5,869 nt of DNA from Gemmatimonadales bacterium (GTDB lineage Bacteria; Gemmatimonadota; Gemmatimonadetes; Gemmatimonadales; GWC2-71-9). Positions 1 to 5,869 of the stretch are shown here, piece by piece (position 1 is the stretch's first letter; each line of letters begins with the position of its first letter). The position numbers and the translations under genes are program-made. The stretch is taken from the NCBI GenBank assembly GCA_013813145.1, contig JACCSE010000488.1, positions 1 through 5,869 on the forward strand. Reading direction: 5' to 3'. The notes beneath the pieces were generated by a model that was given only the letters and a program-made list of their open reading frames with translations, was not told the DNA's origin and made no database searches.

Positions 1-877
1 CCCGGTCGGGGCGGCCGAGAGTGCCGCGGTAGACCAGGTTGGCGTCGCCGTTGACGATTCGGTAGATCCGGAAGTCGCCCCAATCGAGGAGGCGGTACGC
101 CAGCCGCTCGATCTGGTCGAAGGATCCCTGGAGCGTCGCGTTGCTCGCGATCGCCGCCTCCATCATGTGGACCTTGTTCAGATCCTCCGCGCTGATCGCC
201 TCCTCCAGGATCTGGCGGGTGAGCGCGCCGAGCACGCCGAGAGCAAGGGCCACGGCCACCCATCCGGCGGGGGCCAGCGTCTGTAGCGAGGCCACCACGA
301 CCACCGTCGCGATGAGCGTGAGCAGGTAGGCGATGATCTCCCAGCGCAGGATGAGCACCTTCTCGGCGTACTCCAGCTTGTCCCGCAGCAGGAGCGTGAA
401 GTAGAACAGCGCCCGGGTGGCGAAGAAGTACAGCACCACGAAAATGGATGCGGCGGGCAGGAAGTCGAGCGAAAGGTCGGGCGAGCCGGTGAGGTACAGC
501 ACCGCGGCGTAGGGCCCGAAGGCGGCCACGAAGCCGAGCACCTCGCGGCCGGCGTTGATGAATCGCGCGCGCGCCGGCTTCCGAAGCCAGAGATCGGAGG
601 CGACCACGCCGATCCACAGCGCGAGCACCACCACCGCCGGGCCGACCGTGACCGCGCCGGCGAGCACGGGAATTCCCGTTTGAGTGAGATAGGAATACTT
701 GCTCAACCGCACCGGCACGATGCGGAGGAGGAAGATGGCGGCGCCGAGGATGAGGACCGCAACCGGCTGCCCGATCCAGCGCAAATCCAGCAGCAGCGCC
801 AGCAGCGTCACCGCGCCGCCGCCCAGCGCCAGCACCTGCGCGTAGCGGTTGAGCACCCGCGGTACGTCTAGGGTCAC
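1..877 (-). CDS. Polytopic membrane protein entering a GAF-like domain (3' end beyond window)
   Basis: 292 residues are visible from GTG 877, which overlaps the trpA stop as GTGA and has GGGAG nine bases upstream. The frame stays open to the window edge. Hydrophobic stretches suggest about seven membrane segments, near residues 13-31, 35-55, 68-93, 113-131, 139-164, 181-201 and 205-220. A charged segment follows (QILEEAISAEDLNK), then a region resembling the start of a GAF domain: QIERLAYRLLDWGDFRIYRI and NLVYRG (about 255-285). This arrangement suggests a membrane sensor whose cytoplasmic GAF precedes an unseen output module such as a kinase, cyclase or phosphatase. The GAF call rests on sequence feel over some 50 residues and is moderate. 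The gene is probably co-transcribed with trpA, but nothing in it points to tryptophan transport or synthesis. Confidence 0.72.
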   Translation of the reverse strand, partial: MTLDVPRVLNRYAQVLALGGGAVTLLALLLDLRWIGQPVAVLILGAAIFLLRIVPVRLSKYSYLTQTGIPVLAGAVTVGPAVVVLALWIGVVASDLWLRKPARARFINAGREVLGFVAAFGPYAAVLYLTGSPDLSLDFLPAASIFVVLYFFATRALFYFTLLLRDKLEYAEKVLILRWEIIAYLLTLIATVVVVASLQTLAPAGWVAVALALGVLGALTRQILEEAISAEDLNKVHMMEAAIASNATLQGSFDQIERLAYRLLDWGDFRIYRIVNGDANLVYRGTLGRPDR

Positions 878-1692
878 CCGGCGGCACTCCCGGCGTCGAG
901 GCCCCGGCGCAGCTCCTCCAGGAATCGCTGAACTCCGGCCACGCCCTCGCGCGACAGGGTGTCCACCAGCGCGCTGCCCACCACTACGCCGTCCGCCACC
1001 CGGGCCACCGCGGCGGCCTGTGCCGCCGTCGAGATCCCGAACCCGACCGCCACCGGGAGCGTGGTCGCCTCTCGCACCCGTCCCACCGATTCTTCCAGAT
1101 CCGCGGCGAGTCGCTCGCTCGCGCCGGTCACCCCCAGCCGAGCGACCAGGTAGACGAAGCCCCGCGCGCCGGACACCGCCGTCGCCAGCCGCTCCGGGCG
1201 GGTGGTCGGCGCGATGAGGCGGATCAGGTCCAGGGCGCTCCGCTCGATCGTCTCCTCGACCGCGGGATCGCTCCCCGCCGGCAGATCGGTGAGCAACAGT
1301 CCCGCGACCCCGAGCGACTCGGCGTCGGCCAGGAACCGCTCCAGTCCGTACCGGAGGATCGGATTGAGGTAACTGAACACCACCACCGGGCGAGAGAGCC
1401 GGGCGCGCTCGATCAGCTCCAGCGTGCCGGCGAGCGTCATGCCGCCCTCGAGCGCCGCGAAGGTGGAGCGCTGGATCGTGGGACCGTCGGCCAGCGGATC
1501 GCTGAACGGGACGCCCACTTCCAGGATGTCCGCGATCTCGTCGGCGGCGCGCAGCGCCTCCTCGCTGACCTCGCGCGTCGGGTAGCCGGCGGTGAGATAA
1601 GGGATGAGCGCCGGCCGGGCGCGCGCCCTGAGCGCGGCCCAGGCCGGCGCGAGCCGCGACTCAGACAAAATAGTCGCCGACAGTGAGGCCAT
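874..1692 (-). CDS. trpA: Tryptophan synthase alpha subunit
   Basis: Cleaves indole-3-glycerol phosphate to indole and glyceraldehyde-3-phosphate and passes indole to TrpB. It is a TIM-barrel protein of 272 residues, close to the family's usual ~265-270. Seen: the catalytic pair Glu58 in DILEVGVPFSDP and Asp69 in PLADGPTIQ, the loop-6 region YLVARLGVTGASERL (181-195), and the phosphate-binding segments GFGIS (217-221) and GVVVGSALV (235-243). The ATG at 1692 puts the start 32 bases inside the HD-GYP gene with no clear Shine-Dalgarno. A TTG at 1668 would shorten the N-terminus by eight residues, give an 8-base overlap, and place the conserved PALIPYLTAG closer to the usual distance from the start. 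The true start is therefore open. The stop TGA at 876-874 overlaps the next gene by GTGA. The gene is separated from trpB by two non-trp genes but has no sign of decay. Confidence 0.97.
   Translation of the reverse strand: MASLSATILSESRLAPAWAALRARARPALIPYLTAGYPTREVSEEALRAADEIADILEVGVPFSDPLADGPTIQRSTFAALEGGMTLAGTLELIERARLSRPVVVFSYLNPILRYGLERFLADAESLGVAGLLLTDLPAGSDPAVEETIERSALDLIRLIAPTTRPERLATAVSGARGFVYLVARLGVTGASERLAADLEESVGRVREATTLPVAVGFGISTAAQAAAVARVADGVVVGSALVDTLSREGVAGVQRFLEELRRGLDAGSAAG
887..891 (-). promoter_or_regulatory. Shine-Dalgarno GGGAG for the GAF membrane protein gene
   Basis: GGGAG ends nine bases before GTG 877, inside the 3' end of trpA. It supports the GTG start that overlaps the trpA stop codon. 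Confidence 0.5.
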
Positions 1693-3121
1693 AGCGGGTA
1701 GGGTTGGTCACCTTGACGATGGAGCGGCGGAACGCGCCGGTGTCATCCTGCTCGGTCAGGCTCACCAGCTCGCCCGGCGGCGCCACCATGGCGCCGTCCA
1801 CGTTCACCGCGACGCGTACCATCGGCCGGTTGAGCTGCTGCCCGTCCGGATTGGGCGCGGCCACGAGGCCCACCTCGAAGGTGTCGAGGATGACGCAGGT
1901 GCCCACCGGATAGATCCCGATCAGGTTGATCAGGGCCTTCACCAGCACACCATCGTAGCCGCGCCTGGGGTTCTGCCACATCTCGCGGAGCACCTGGTCC
2001 GGCTCGATCGGCACCGTCTGGTAGCTCCGCCGGGTGGTCGCGGCGTCGAAACCATCGGCCACCGACACGATCCGGCTGAAGATGCCCAGGCTTCGGGGCC
2101 GGATCGCTTTCGGGTAGCCGGTCAGGTCGGTCTTCATGTGGTGCTCGTGAGCTACCAGGACGCTCCGGAAGGGGACCTCGTCCTGGGCCCGCATGGCGAA
2201 GAGGGTGACCGCCCCGAGCCAGGGATGGTCCTGCATGATCCGCCACTCCCGTTCGTCGAGCCCGGTCGTTTTGTTGAGGATCTCGAGCGGCACCCTGGCC
2301 TTCCCCACGTCGTGCAGCAGCGCCGTCATCCCGAGATCGTAGAGCTGAAGTCGGGAGAGGCCCAGCTTCTTGCCCAGCGCGACCGAGAAGATGCAGACGT
2401 TCACCGAGTGGGTGAAGGTGTACTCGTCGTAGTCCCGGATGGTGGTGAGCCCTACCAGCGAGGTCTCGTTGTTGAGCACCTGGTCCACGATGAGCTGCAC
2501 CGCCCGCTTCACCCGCTTGACGTTGGTCGCGCGGCCCAGCCGGGCGCCGGTGATCACATCCTTGGTGACGGCCACACCCTGGGAGTAGACCCGCTTCGCC
2601 GCCTCCTTGGCCTGCTCGGTGTTGGGATCGGCTTCGTTGGCCGCGGCGCGCTCGATCGCCAGCCCCTGCACCCCCGCCGCCCGCAGCCGCTGGTGCAGCT
2701 CCTCGAAGCGATCGTCGGGCTGGCCCCGCTCGGCCAGGGTCAGCAGCAGGCTCAGCAGAATCTGCCACTCGCGCCGCTCCGCGGTCGAATGGATCCTGAG
2801 CGCGCCGACCTCGAAGGCCCGGAGCATCGCGAGGATGTGGCTGAAGGACGCGTAGTTGTCCAGCTCCAGGCGGAGCCGGGTGGCGTTGACGAAGATGAAG
2901 TCGCCGGCCAGGCGGACTTCCAGGTCCGACTCCAGGGCGAGCAGCGCGTGCGCGGAGGCGTCGAGGTCGTCGAGCGCCTTCTGCACGGTGGCGTTCTCGA
3001 CCGGGTAGAGCTTGAGACTTCGGAGTGCCGCGTAGAAGGCCAGCAGCAGCGAGCGCCCGCCCTGGCGGAGCTGGCCTTCGGGTGCCATCCGGTCGGCGGC
3101 GGCGCCGGCGGGCTGGGTCAC
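1661..3121 (-). CDS. HD-GYP-type phosphohydrolase with variant GYP signature
   Basis: Cytoplasmic protein of 486 residues from GTG 3121. The start is chosen for the GTGA overlap with the upstream stop and a GGGAG box 8 bases before it; an ATG at 3088 is possible but lacks such a box. Residues ~22-132 form an alpha/beta module like that of the preceding HEAT protein. Residues ~133-225 are a helical linker, ~230-400 the HD-GYP domain, and ~405-486 a beta-rich tail. Seen in the HD-GYP domain: Glu233, His238, His270-Asp271 in LLHDVGKARVP (Lys274, Pro278), His299 in QDHPWLGA, His327-His328, GYP at 335-337 and Asp356 in VADGFDA. All expected metal ligands seem present. The usual HHExxDGxGYP reads HHMKTDLTGYP, with Glu replaced by Met and Gly by Leu. 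The family hydrolyses cyclic di-GMP or related dinucleotides. Activity here is plausible but unproven, and a receptor role is the alternative. No output domain other than the tail is visible. Confidence 0.9.
   Translation of the reverse strand: MTQPAGAAADRMAPEGQLRQGGRSLLLAFYAALRSLKLYPVENATVQKALDDLDASAHALLALESDLEVRLAGDFIFVNATRLRLELDNYASFSHILAMLRAFEVGALRIHSTAERREWQILLSLLLTLAERGQPDDRFEELHQRLRAAGVQGLAIERAAANEADPNTEQAKEAAKRVYSQGVAVTKDVITGARLGRATNVKRVKRAVQLIVDQVLNNETSLVGLTTIRDYDEYTFTHSVNVCIFSVALGKKLGLSRLQLYDLGMTALLHDVGKARVPLEILNKTTGLDEREWRIMQDHPWLGAVTLFAMRAQDEVPFRSVLVAHEHHMKTDLTGYPKAIRPRSLGIFSRIVSVADGFDAATTRRSYQTVPIEPDQVLREMWQNPRRGYDGVLVKALINLIGIYPVGTCVILDTFEVGLVAAPNPDGQQLNRPMVRVAVNVDGAMVAPPGELVSLTEQDDTGAFRRSIVKVTNPTRYGLTVGDYFV
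2726..3058 (-). other. N-terminal module of the HD-GYP protein (copy 2 of a shared domain)
   Basis: Residues ~22-132 of the HD-GYP protein. It shows ALR (32-34), Tyr39, Asn43, Gln47-x-Ala49 and Leu53 at exactly the spacing of the HEAT protein. A strand pair follows (SDLEVRLAGDFIFV, 65-78), then a helix, GALRIH (106-111) and a helix starting ERREWQILLSLL. About 7 of the first 22 aligned positions are identical and most of the rest are similar. This supports common ancestry of the two N-termini, although the copies are well diverged. Confidence 0.6.
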
Positions 3122-4812
3122 GTGGCGTTCTCCCGAAGCGCCCGGCTCACGGCGTTCCGGACCACGAGGTCCTTGTCCTCGGCCGCGCGCCGGAGCGCCT
3201 CGCGCGCCTCGCTCGTGCCGATCTTGCTCAGCGCGATGGCCGCACAGGCCCGGGTCTCGGCCGACTCCTTCAGCCTGAGCAGGCCGCGCGGCAGCAGGAT
3301 ACCGCTGAGGGACTTGAGGCCCGCAGCGCCCGCGATCGAACCGTACGCCTCGAAGAATGCCATCTTCTCGGTCAAGTCCATCTCTTTGACCGCCCGTCCG
3401 AATACGATGCCCTCGACCCGCTTGAGCGCTCCCTTGTATCCTCGGGCTCCGGCCACCCGCACCGCGGCCACCCGGACGCCGCGGTCGGCATCGTCGATGG
3501 CCTTGTCGATCAGGGCGAGGGCGCCCGGCGTGCCGAGCTGGGCCAGGGACTGCACCGTGGCGAGGCGCACCGCGGGGTCGGCGTGCGCCATCGTCTCGGA
3601 GAGACCGGGCACCGCCTGATGCAGCCCCAGCCTGCCGCACAGCGCGATCGCGGCGCCGAGCGCTTCGCTACTCGGCGTGCGGAGGATCCGAAGCACTTCG
3701 CTGGTGTGCGCACTCGCCAGTCGGTCGACCACGCTTTCCAGCATTGCAGAGAGCGGGGCCGAGGTCAGATTCGGGATCCAGGTGAGCACCGGCTCGAGCG
3801 CCGTCGGGCGCAGCTCGCGCAGCACCTCGGCGACCTCGGGCTCGTTGGCGAGCCCCGCGACCTCGTCGAGGGACTGCACCAGTTGGCTCACGATCGCCGG
3901 CTGACTCAGCTTGGCGACGAAGGCATCCAGCCGCGCGCCGTGTTCCGGCAGCAGGCCGGGCGCGCGGCCGCCGATCAGCTTGGCCTCGCGCAGCACCAGG
4001 GCCGCGGTACGGAAATCCCGGGCGTTGAGGAAGTTGGGGAATAGCTGCTCGAGCACGTCGATGATCTCACCCCGCACCGCCGGCTCGCCCTGCTGCTCCA
4101 GCAGATCGAACAGCACGTTGAGCGCCGAGCTGCGCACGTCCCGCCGGTACTCCGCCTCGACCTCGGTGGCGACGTAGTTGATCTCCGACTCGTCGAGGAA
4201 GTAGAGCGTCGAGTCGAATTCCTCCAGATCCACCACGCCCTTGGGCCGCGGCGGCGCTTCCTCGCCCACGGCGGCTTGTCGCTGGCTGGCTGCGAGGGCG
4301 TCCTCCTGCCCGCTGGGGTACTTGCCCGTCTGCTCCGGCAGCGCGCCACCCCCTTCACCGAAGAACTCGGTGAAGTGGTACTGGATGAGCTGGAACTCCT
4401 GCTCCCACAGCAGCGTCAGCAGGTCGTCACCGGCATCGGCTGGGAGGTAGCGGGCTCGGTTGATCGTTTCCAGGAACCGGGAGAGCTCCTCCAGCTCCGC
4501 GCCCTGCTTGATCGCGAGCGAGCGCATGCCGTCCTTGTACAGCCCCCAGGCCAGGCTGTCGCTCTTGTTGGGCTGGTGGTAGACGACCTGCTCCTCCCAC
4601 ACGAAGTCGGTCTCGGCCACGGTGAGGACCAGCTCGTCCATCGCTCCCCAGATCGGAAGGAACGCGATGCGTAGATTCTCGGTGGCGCGCTGGTAGATCG
4701 GGTTGTTGGGGAGGTACATGTGGAAGGCGCGGAGCGCCTTCACCAGGCCGTTGATCAGCTCGGCGACGTGCGACGCCGGCAGGATGTCGGTGGGGTGGTT
4801 GCCGGCCGTCAC
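3118..4812 (-). CDS. HEAT-repeat protein with N-terminal alpha/beta module, between trpB and trpA
   Basis: Soluble protein of 564 residues with no signal peptide or membrane segment visible; its function is unknown. The frame is open further upstream through trpB, but that part is an out-of-frame shadow. I place the start at GTG 4812, which overlaps the trpB TGA as GTGA; no strong Shine-Dalgarno precedes it, so coupled translation is likely. Domains: residues ~15-120 form a helix-strand-helix module (ALR..., Y33, N37, Q41, then strands around 61-80). Residues ~152-200 are a Gly/Glu/Gln-rich, probably flexible linker. Residues ~200-365 are helical, and ~370-560 are HEAT/PBS-lyase-like repeats with DPAVRLATVQSLAQLG (412-427), DRGVRVAAVRVAG (443-455), TRACAAIALSKIG (520-532) and DLVVRNAVSRAL (548-559). 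HEAT repeats usually bind proteins, so a scaffold or partner role is inferred, most simply with the downstream HD-GYP protein that carries a similar N-terminal module. A direct role in tryptophan synthesis has no support in the sequence. Confidence 0.88.
   Translation of the reverse strand: MTAGNHPTDILPASHVAELINGLVKALRAFHMYLPNNPIYQRATENLRIAFLPIWGAMDELVLTVAETDFVWEEQVVYHQPNKSDSLAWGLYKDGMRSLAIKQGAELEELSRFLETINRARYLPADAGDDLLTLLWEQEFQLIQYHFTEFFGEGGGALPEQTGKYPSGQEDALAASQRQAAVGEEAPPRPKGVVDLEEFDSTLYFLDESEINYVATEVEAEYRRDVRSSALNVLFDLLEQQGEPAVRGEIIDVLEQLFPNFLNARDFRTAALVLREAKLIGGRAPGLLPEHGARLDAFVAKLSQPAIVSQLVQSLDEVAGLANEPEVAEVLRELRPTALEPVLTWIPNLTSAPLSAMLESVVDRLASAHTSEVLRILRTPSSEALGAAIALCGRLGLHQAVPGLSETMAHADPAVRLATVQSLAQLGTPGALALIDKAIDDADRGVRVAAVRVAGARGYKGALKRVEGIVFGRAVKEMDLTEKMAFFEAYGSIAGAAGLKSLSGILLPRGLLRLKESAETRACAAIALSKIGTSEAREALRRAAEDKDLVVRNAVSRALRENAT
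3130..3134 (-). promoter_or_regulatory. Shine-Dalgarno GGGAG for the HD-GYP gene
   Basis: GGGAG ends eight bases before GTG 3121, inside the last codons of the HEAT gene. It favours GTG 3121 over the in-frame ATG at 3088, which has no purine-rich box before it. Confidence 0.5.
4453..4770 (-). other. N-terminal module of the HEAT protein (copy 1 of a shared domain)
   Basis: Residues ~15-120 of the HEAT protein. The pattern is a helix with ALR (26-28), Tyr33, Asn37, Gln41-x-Ala43 and Leu47. A strand pair follows (ELVLTVAETDFVW, 60-72), then a helix, then RSLAI (97-101) and a final helix rich in Glu (ELEELSRFLETI). It can be aligned without gaps over its first 22 residues with the start of the downstream HD-GYP protein. 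I cannot name the domain family. Modules of this kind occur, as I recall, at the N-termini of some deltaproteobacterial HD-type proteins. Confidence 0.6.
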
Positions 4813-5869
4813 ACGGGATCCCCAAGGAGCCCAGCGACGTGGGCCACGTCCTTGTCGCCGCGGCCGCTGAGGCAGACGAGCACCGGGACGCCGCCGCTCC
4901 AGCGGCCGGCCGACCGGCTGACCCAGGCGAGGGCGTGGGCCGTCTCCAGCGCCGGAATGATCCCCTCCAGACGGGCCAGCGCTCGGAACGCGTCCAGCGC
5001 CTCGGCGTCGGTGGCCGCCACGTAGCGCACCCGCCCACTGTCGCGCAGCCAACTGTGCTCCGGCCCCACTCCGGGATAGTCGAGTCCGGCGGAGACCGAG
5101 TGGGCCGGCGCCACCTGCCCGTCGGCGTCCTGGAGCAGGTAGCTCAGGCTTCCGTGGAGCACGCCGGGGGAACCGGCGGTGAGCGTGGCACTGTGGTGTC
5201 CGCTCTCCAGCCCGCGGCCCGCGGCCTCGACCCCGACCAGCTCCACCTCGGCGTCGTCGAGGAAGGCGCTGAAGATGCCGATGGCGTTCGAGCCTCCGCC
5301 CACGCAGGCGACCACCGTCGCCGGCAGCCGGCCGCAGCGCTCCTGCACCTGGGTCCGCGCCTCGCGTCCGATGACCGACTGGAAGTCGCCCACCATGCGG
5401 GGATAGGGATCGGGACCCACGACCGAGCCGATGATGTAGTGGGTGGTCGGGACGCTGGTCACCCAGTCGCGGAGTGCCTCGTTGGTGGCGTCTTTCAGAG
5501 TCCGGGTGCCGGACTCCACCGGCACCACCGTCGCGCCGAGCAGGCGCATGCGGTAAACGTTGAGCGCCTGCCGCTCGACGTCCTCCGCCCCCATGTACAC
5601 CACGCACTCGAGTCCGAATCGGGCGCAGACCGTCGCGGTGGCGACGCCGTGCTGCCCCGCGCCGGTTTCGGCGATGATCCGCCGTTTGCCCATGCGCAGG
5701 GCGAGCAGCGCCTGGCCCACGGTGTTGTTGATCTTGTGCGCCCCGGTGTGGTTCAGGTCTTCGCGCTTGAGCAGCACCGGCGTGCCGACCTCGGCGCTGA
5801 GCCGCGGCGCCAGCGTGAGCGGCGACGGCCGGCCGACGAACTCGGCGAGGAGCCCGTCGAACTCGGCCC
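4809..5869 (-). CDS. trpB: Tryptophan synthase beta subunit (5' end beyond window)
   Basis: PLP enzyme that condenses indole, channelled from TrpA, with L-serine to give L-tryptophan in the cytoplasm. The visible part is 352 residues; numbering starts at the first whole codon. Seen: the PLP Schiff-base lysine in HTGAHKINN (Lys45, matching E. coli Lys87), the catalytic glutamate in AETGAGQHG (Glu67, matching Glu109), the PLP-phosphate loop GGGSNA (190-195), Asp263 in SAGLDYPGVGPEH (matching Asp305), Glu308 in GIIPALETAHAL, and the C-terminal LSGRGDKD. The offset to E. coli numbering, recalled from memory, stays near 42. About 42 N-terminal residues should therefore lie beyond position 5869, and the core has no obvious indels. 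It ends in TGA at 4811-4809, which overlaps the GTG start of the next gene by four bases. It is a canonical TrpB1-type enzyme with no missing catalytic residue. trpF or trpC may lie upstream, but that is outside the window. Confidence 0.97.
   Translation of the reverse strand, partial: AEFDGLLAEFVGRPSPLTLAPRLSAEVGTPVLLKREDLNHTGAHKINNTVGQALLALRMGKRRIIAETGAGQHGVATATVCARFGLECVVYMGAEDVERQALNVYRMRLLGATVVPVESGTRTLKDATNEALRDWVTSVPTTHYIIGSVVGPDPYPRMVGDFQSVIGREARTQVQERCGRLPATVVACVGGGSNAIGIFSAFLDDAEVELVGVEAAGRGLESGHHSATLTAGSPGVLHGSLSYLLQDADGQVAPAHSVSAGLDYPGVGPEHSWLRDSGRVRYVAATDAEALDAFRALARLEGIIPALETAHALAWVSRSAGRWSGGVPVLVCLSGRGDKDVAHVAGLLGDPV

Noticed and set aside
1743..2768. 341-residue minus-strand open frame inside the HD-GYP gene
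   Set aside because: It is Ala/Gly/Arg-rich shadow sequence in another frame with no motif, while the HD-GYP frame carries conserved ligands throughout.
1604..3619. 671-residue open frame on the plus strand
   Set aside because: It lies antisense to trpA, the HD-GYP gene and the HEAT gene. It is rich in His, Arg, Gly and Gln with no recognisable domain, as expected from the mirror frame of GC-rich coding DNA.
3122..3640. Upstream extension of the HD-GYP frame into the HEAT gene
   Set aside because: It is a low-complexity Arg/Gly-rich shadow of the HEAT repeats. GTG 3121 with GGGAG upstream is the better start.
3025..4044. 339-residue plus-strand open frame
   Set aside because: It is antisense to the HEAT gene, with Arg/Gln/Gly-rich composition and no domain pattern.
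4813..5607. Upstream extension of the HEAT gene frame
   Set aside because: The frame is open through trpB only by chance of high GC. It translates to Arg/Gly/Ala-rich low-complexity sequence, while the trpB frame has full family motifs. The HEAT gene starts at GTG 4812.
1..5869. trp leader peptide, attenuator, TRAP or T-box site
   Set aside because: There is no intergenic space in the window, and the operon's 5' end lies outside it. No tandem Trp codons in a short leader frame or terminator hairpin with a T-run was seen.
1..5869. Mobile element, CRISPR or attachment-site explanation for the split trpB-trpA
   Set aside because: No transposase, integrase, inverted ends, direct repeats or spacer arrays were seen, and base composition looks uniform across the genes.

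Overview
The window is a gap-free, high-GC stretch in which every supported gene lies on the minus strand. In transcription order it runs trpB (5' end outside the window) > HEAT-repeat protein > HD-GYP-type protein > trpA > membrane protein with the start of a GAF-like domain (3' end outside the window). The high GC content, frequent GTG starts, tight overlaps and signalling genes mixed with amino-acid biosynthesis suggest a free-living bacterium with a large signalling repertoire. My best guess is Gemmatimonadota, with a deltaproteobacterial or myxobacterial-type lineage as the alternative. This is inference from style and cannot be settled from the window.

Layout. Positions 5869-4809 encode most of tryptophan synthase beta, with the PLP lysine, catalytic glutamate, phosphate loop and C-terminal serine motif all present. 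Positions 4812-3118 encode a soluble 564-residue protein with an N-terminal alpha/beta module, an acidic/Gln-rich linker and C-terminal HEAT-like repeats. Positions 3121-1661 encode a 486-residue HD-GYP-type protein. Its metal ligands look intact, but its GYP signature is altered, and its N-terminus resembles that of the HEAT protein. Positions 1692-874 encode tryptophan synthase alpha with both catalytic acids. Positions 877-1 encode a polytopic membrane protein that enters a GAF-like domain as the window ends.

The five genes form one apparent operon with no intergenic space. Three of the four junctions are the same 4-base GTGA overlap (GTG start, TGA stop), and the fourth is a longer overlap into trpA. 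TrpA and TrpB form the alpha2beta2 tryptophan synthase, and their genes are usually adjacent. Here two signalling or scaffold-type genes sit between them in tight overlap. The most interesting observation is that these two genes share a similar N-terminal module of about 100 residues. They may therefore be a co-evolved pair that acts together, either as a signalling unit that only shares the trp transcript or as something tied to tryptophan or growth status. No promoter, attenuator, terminator, RNA gene, mobile element, repeat array or CRISPR was found.
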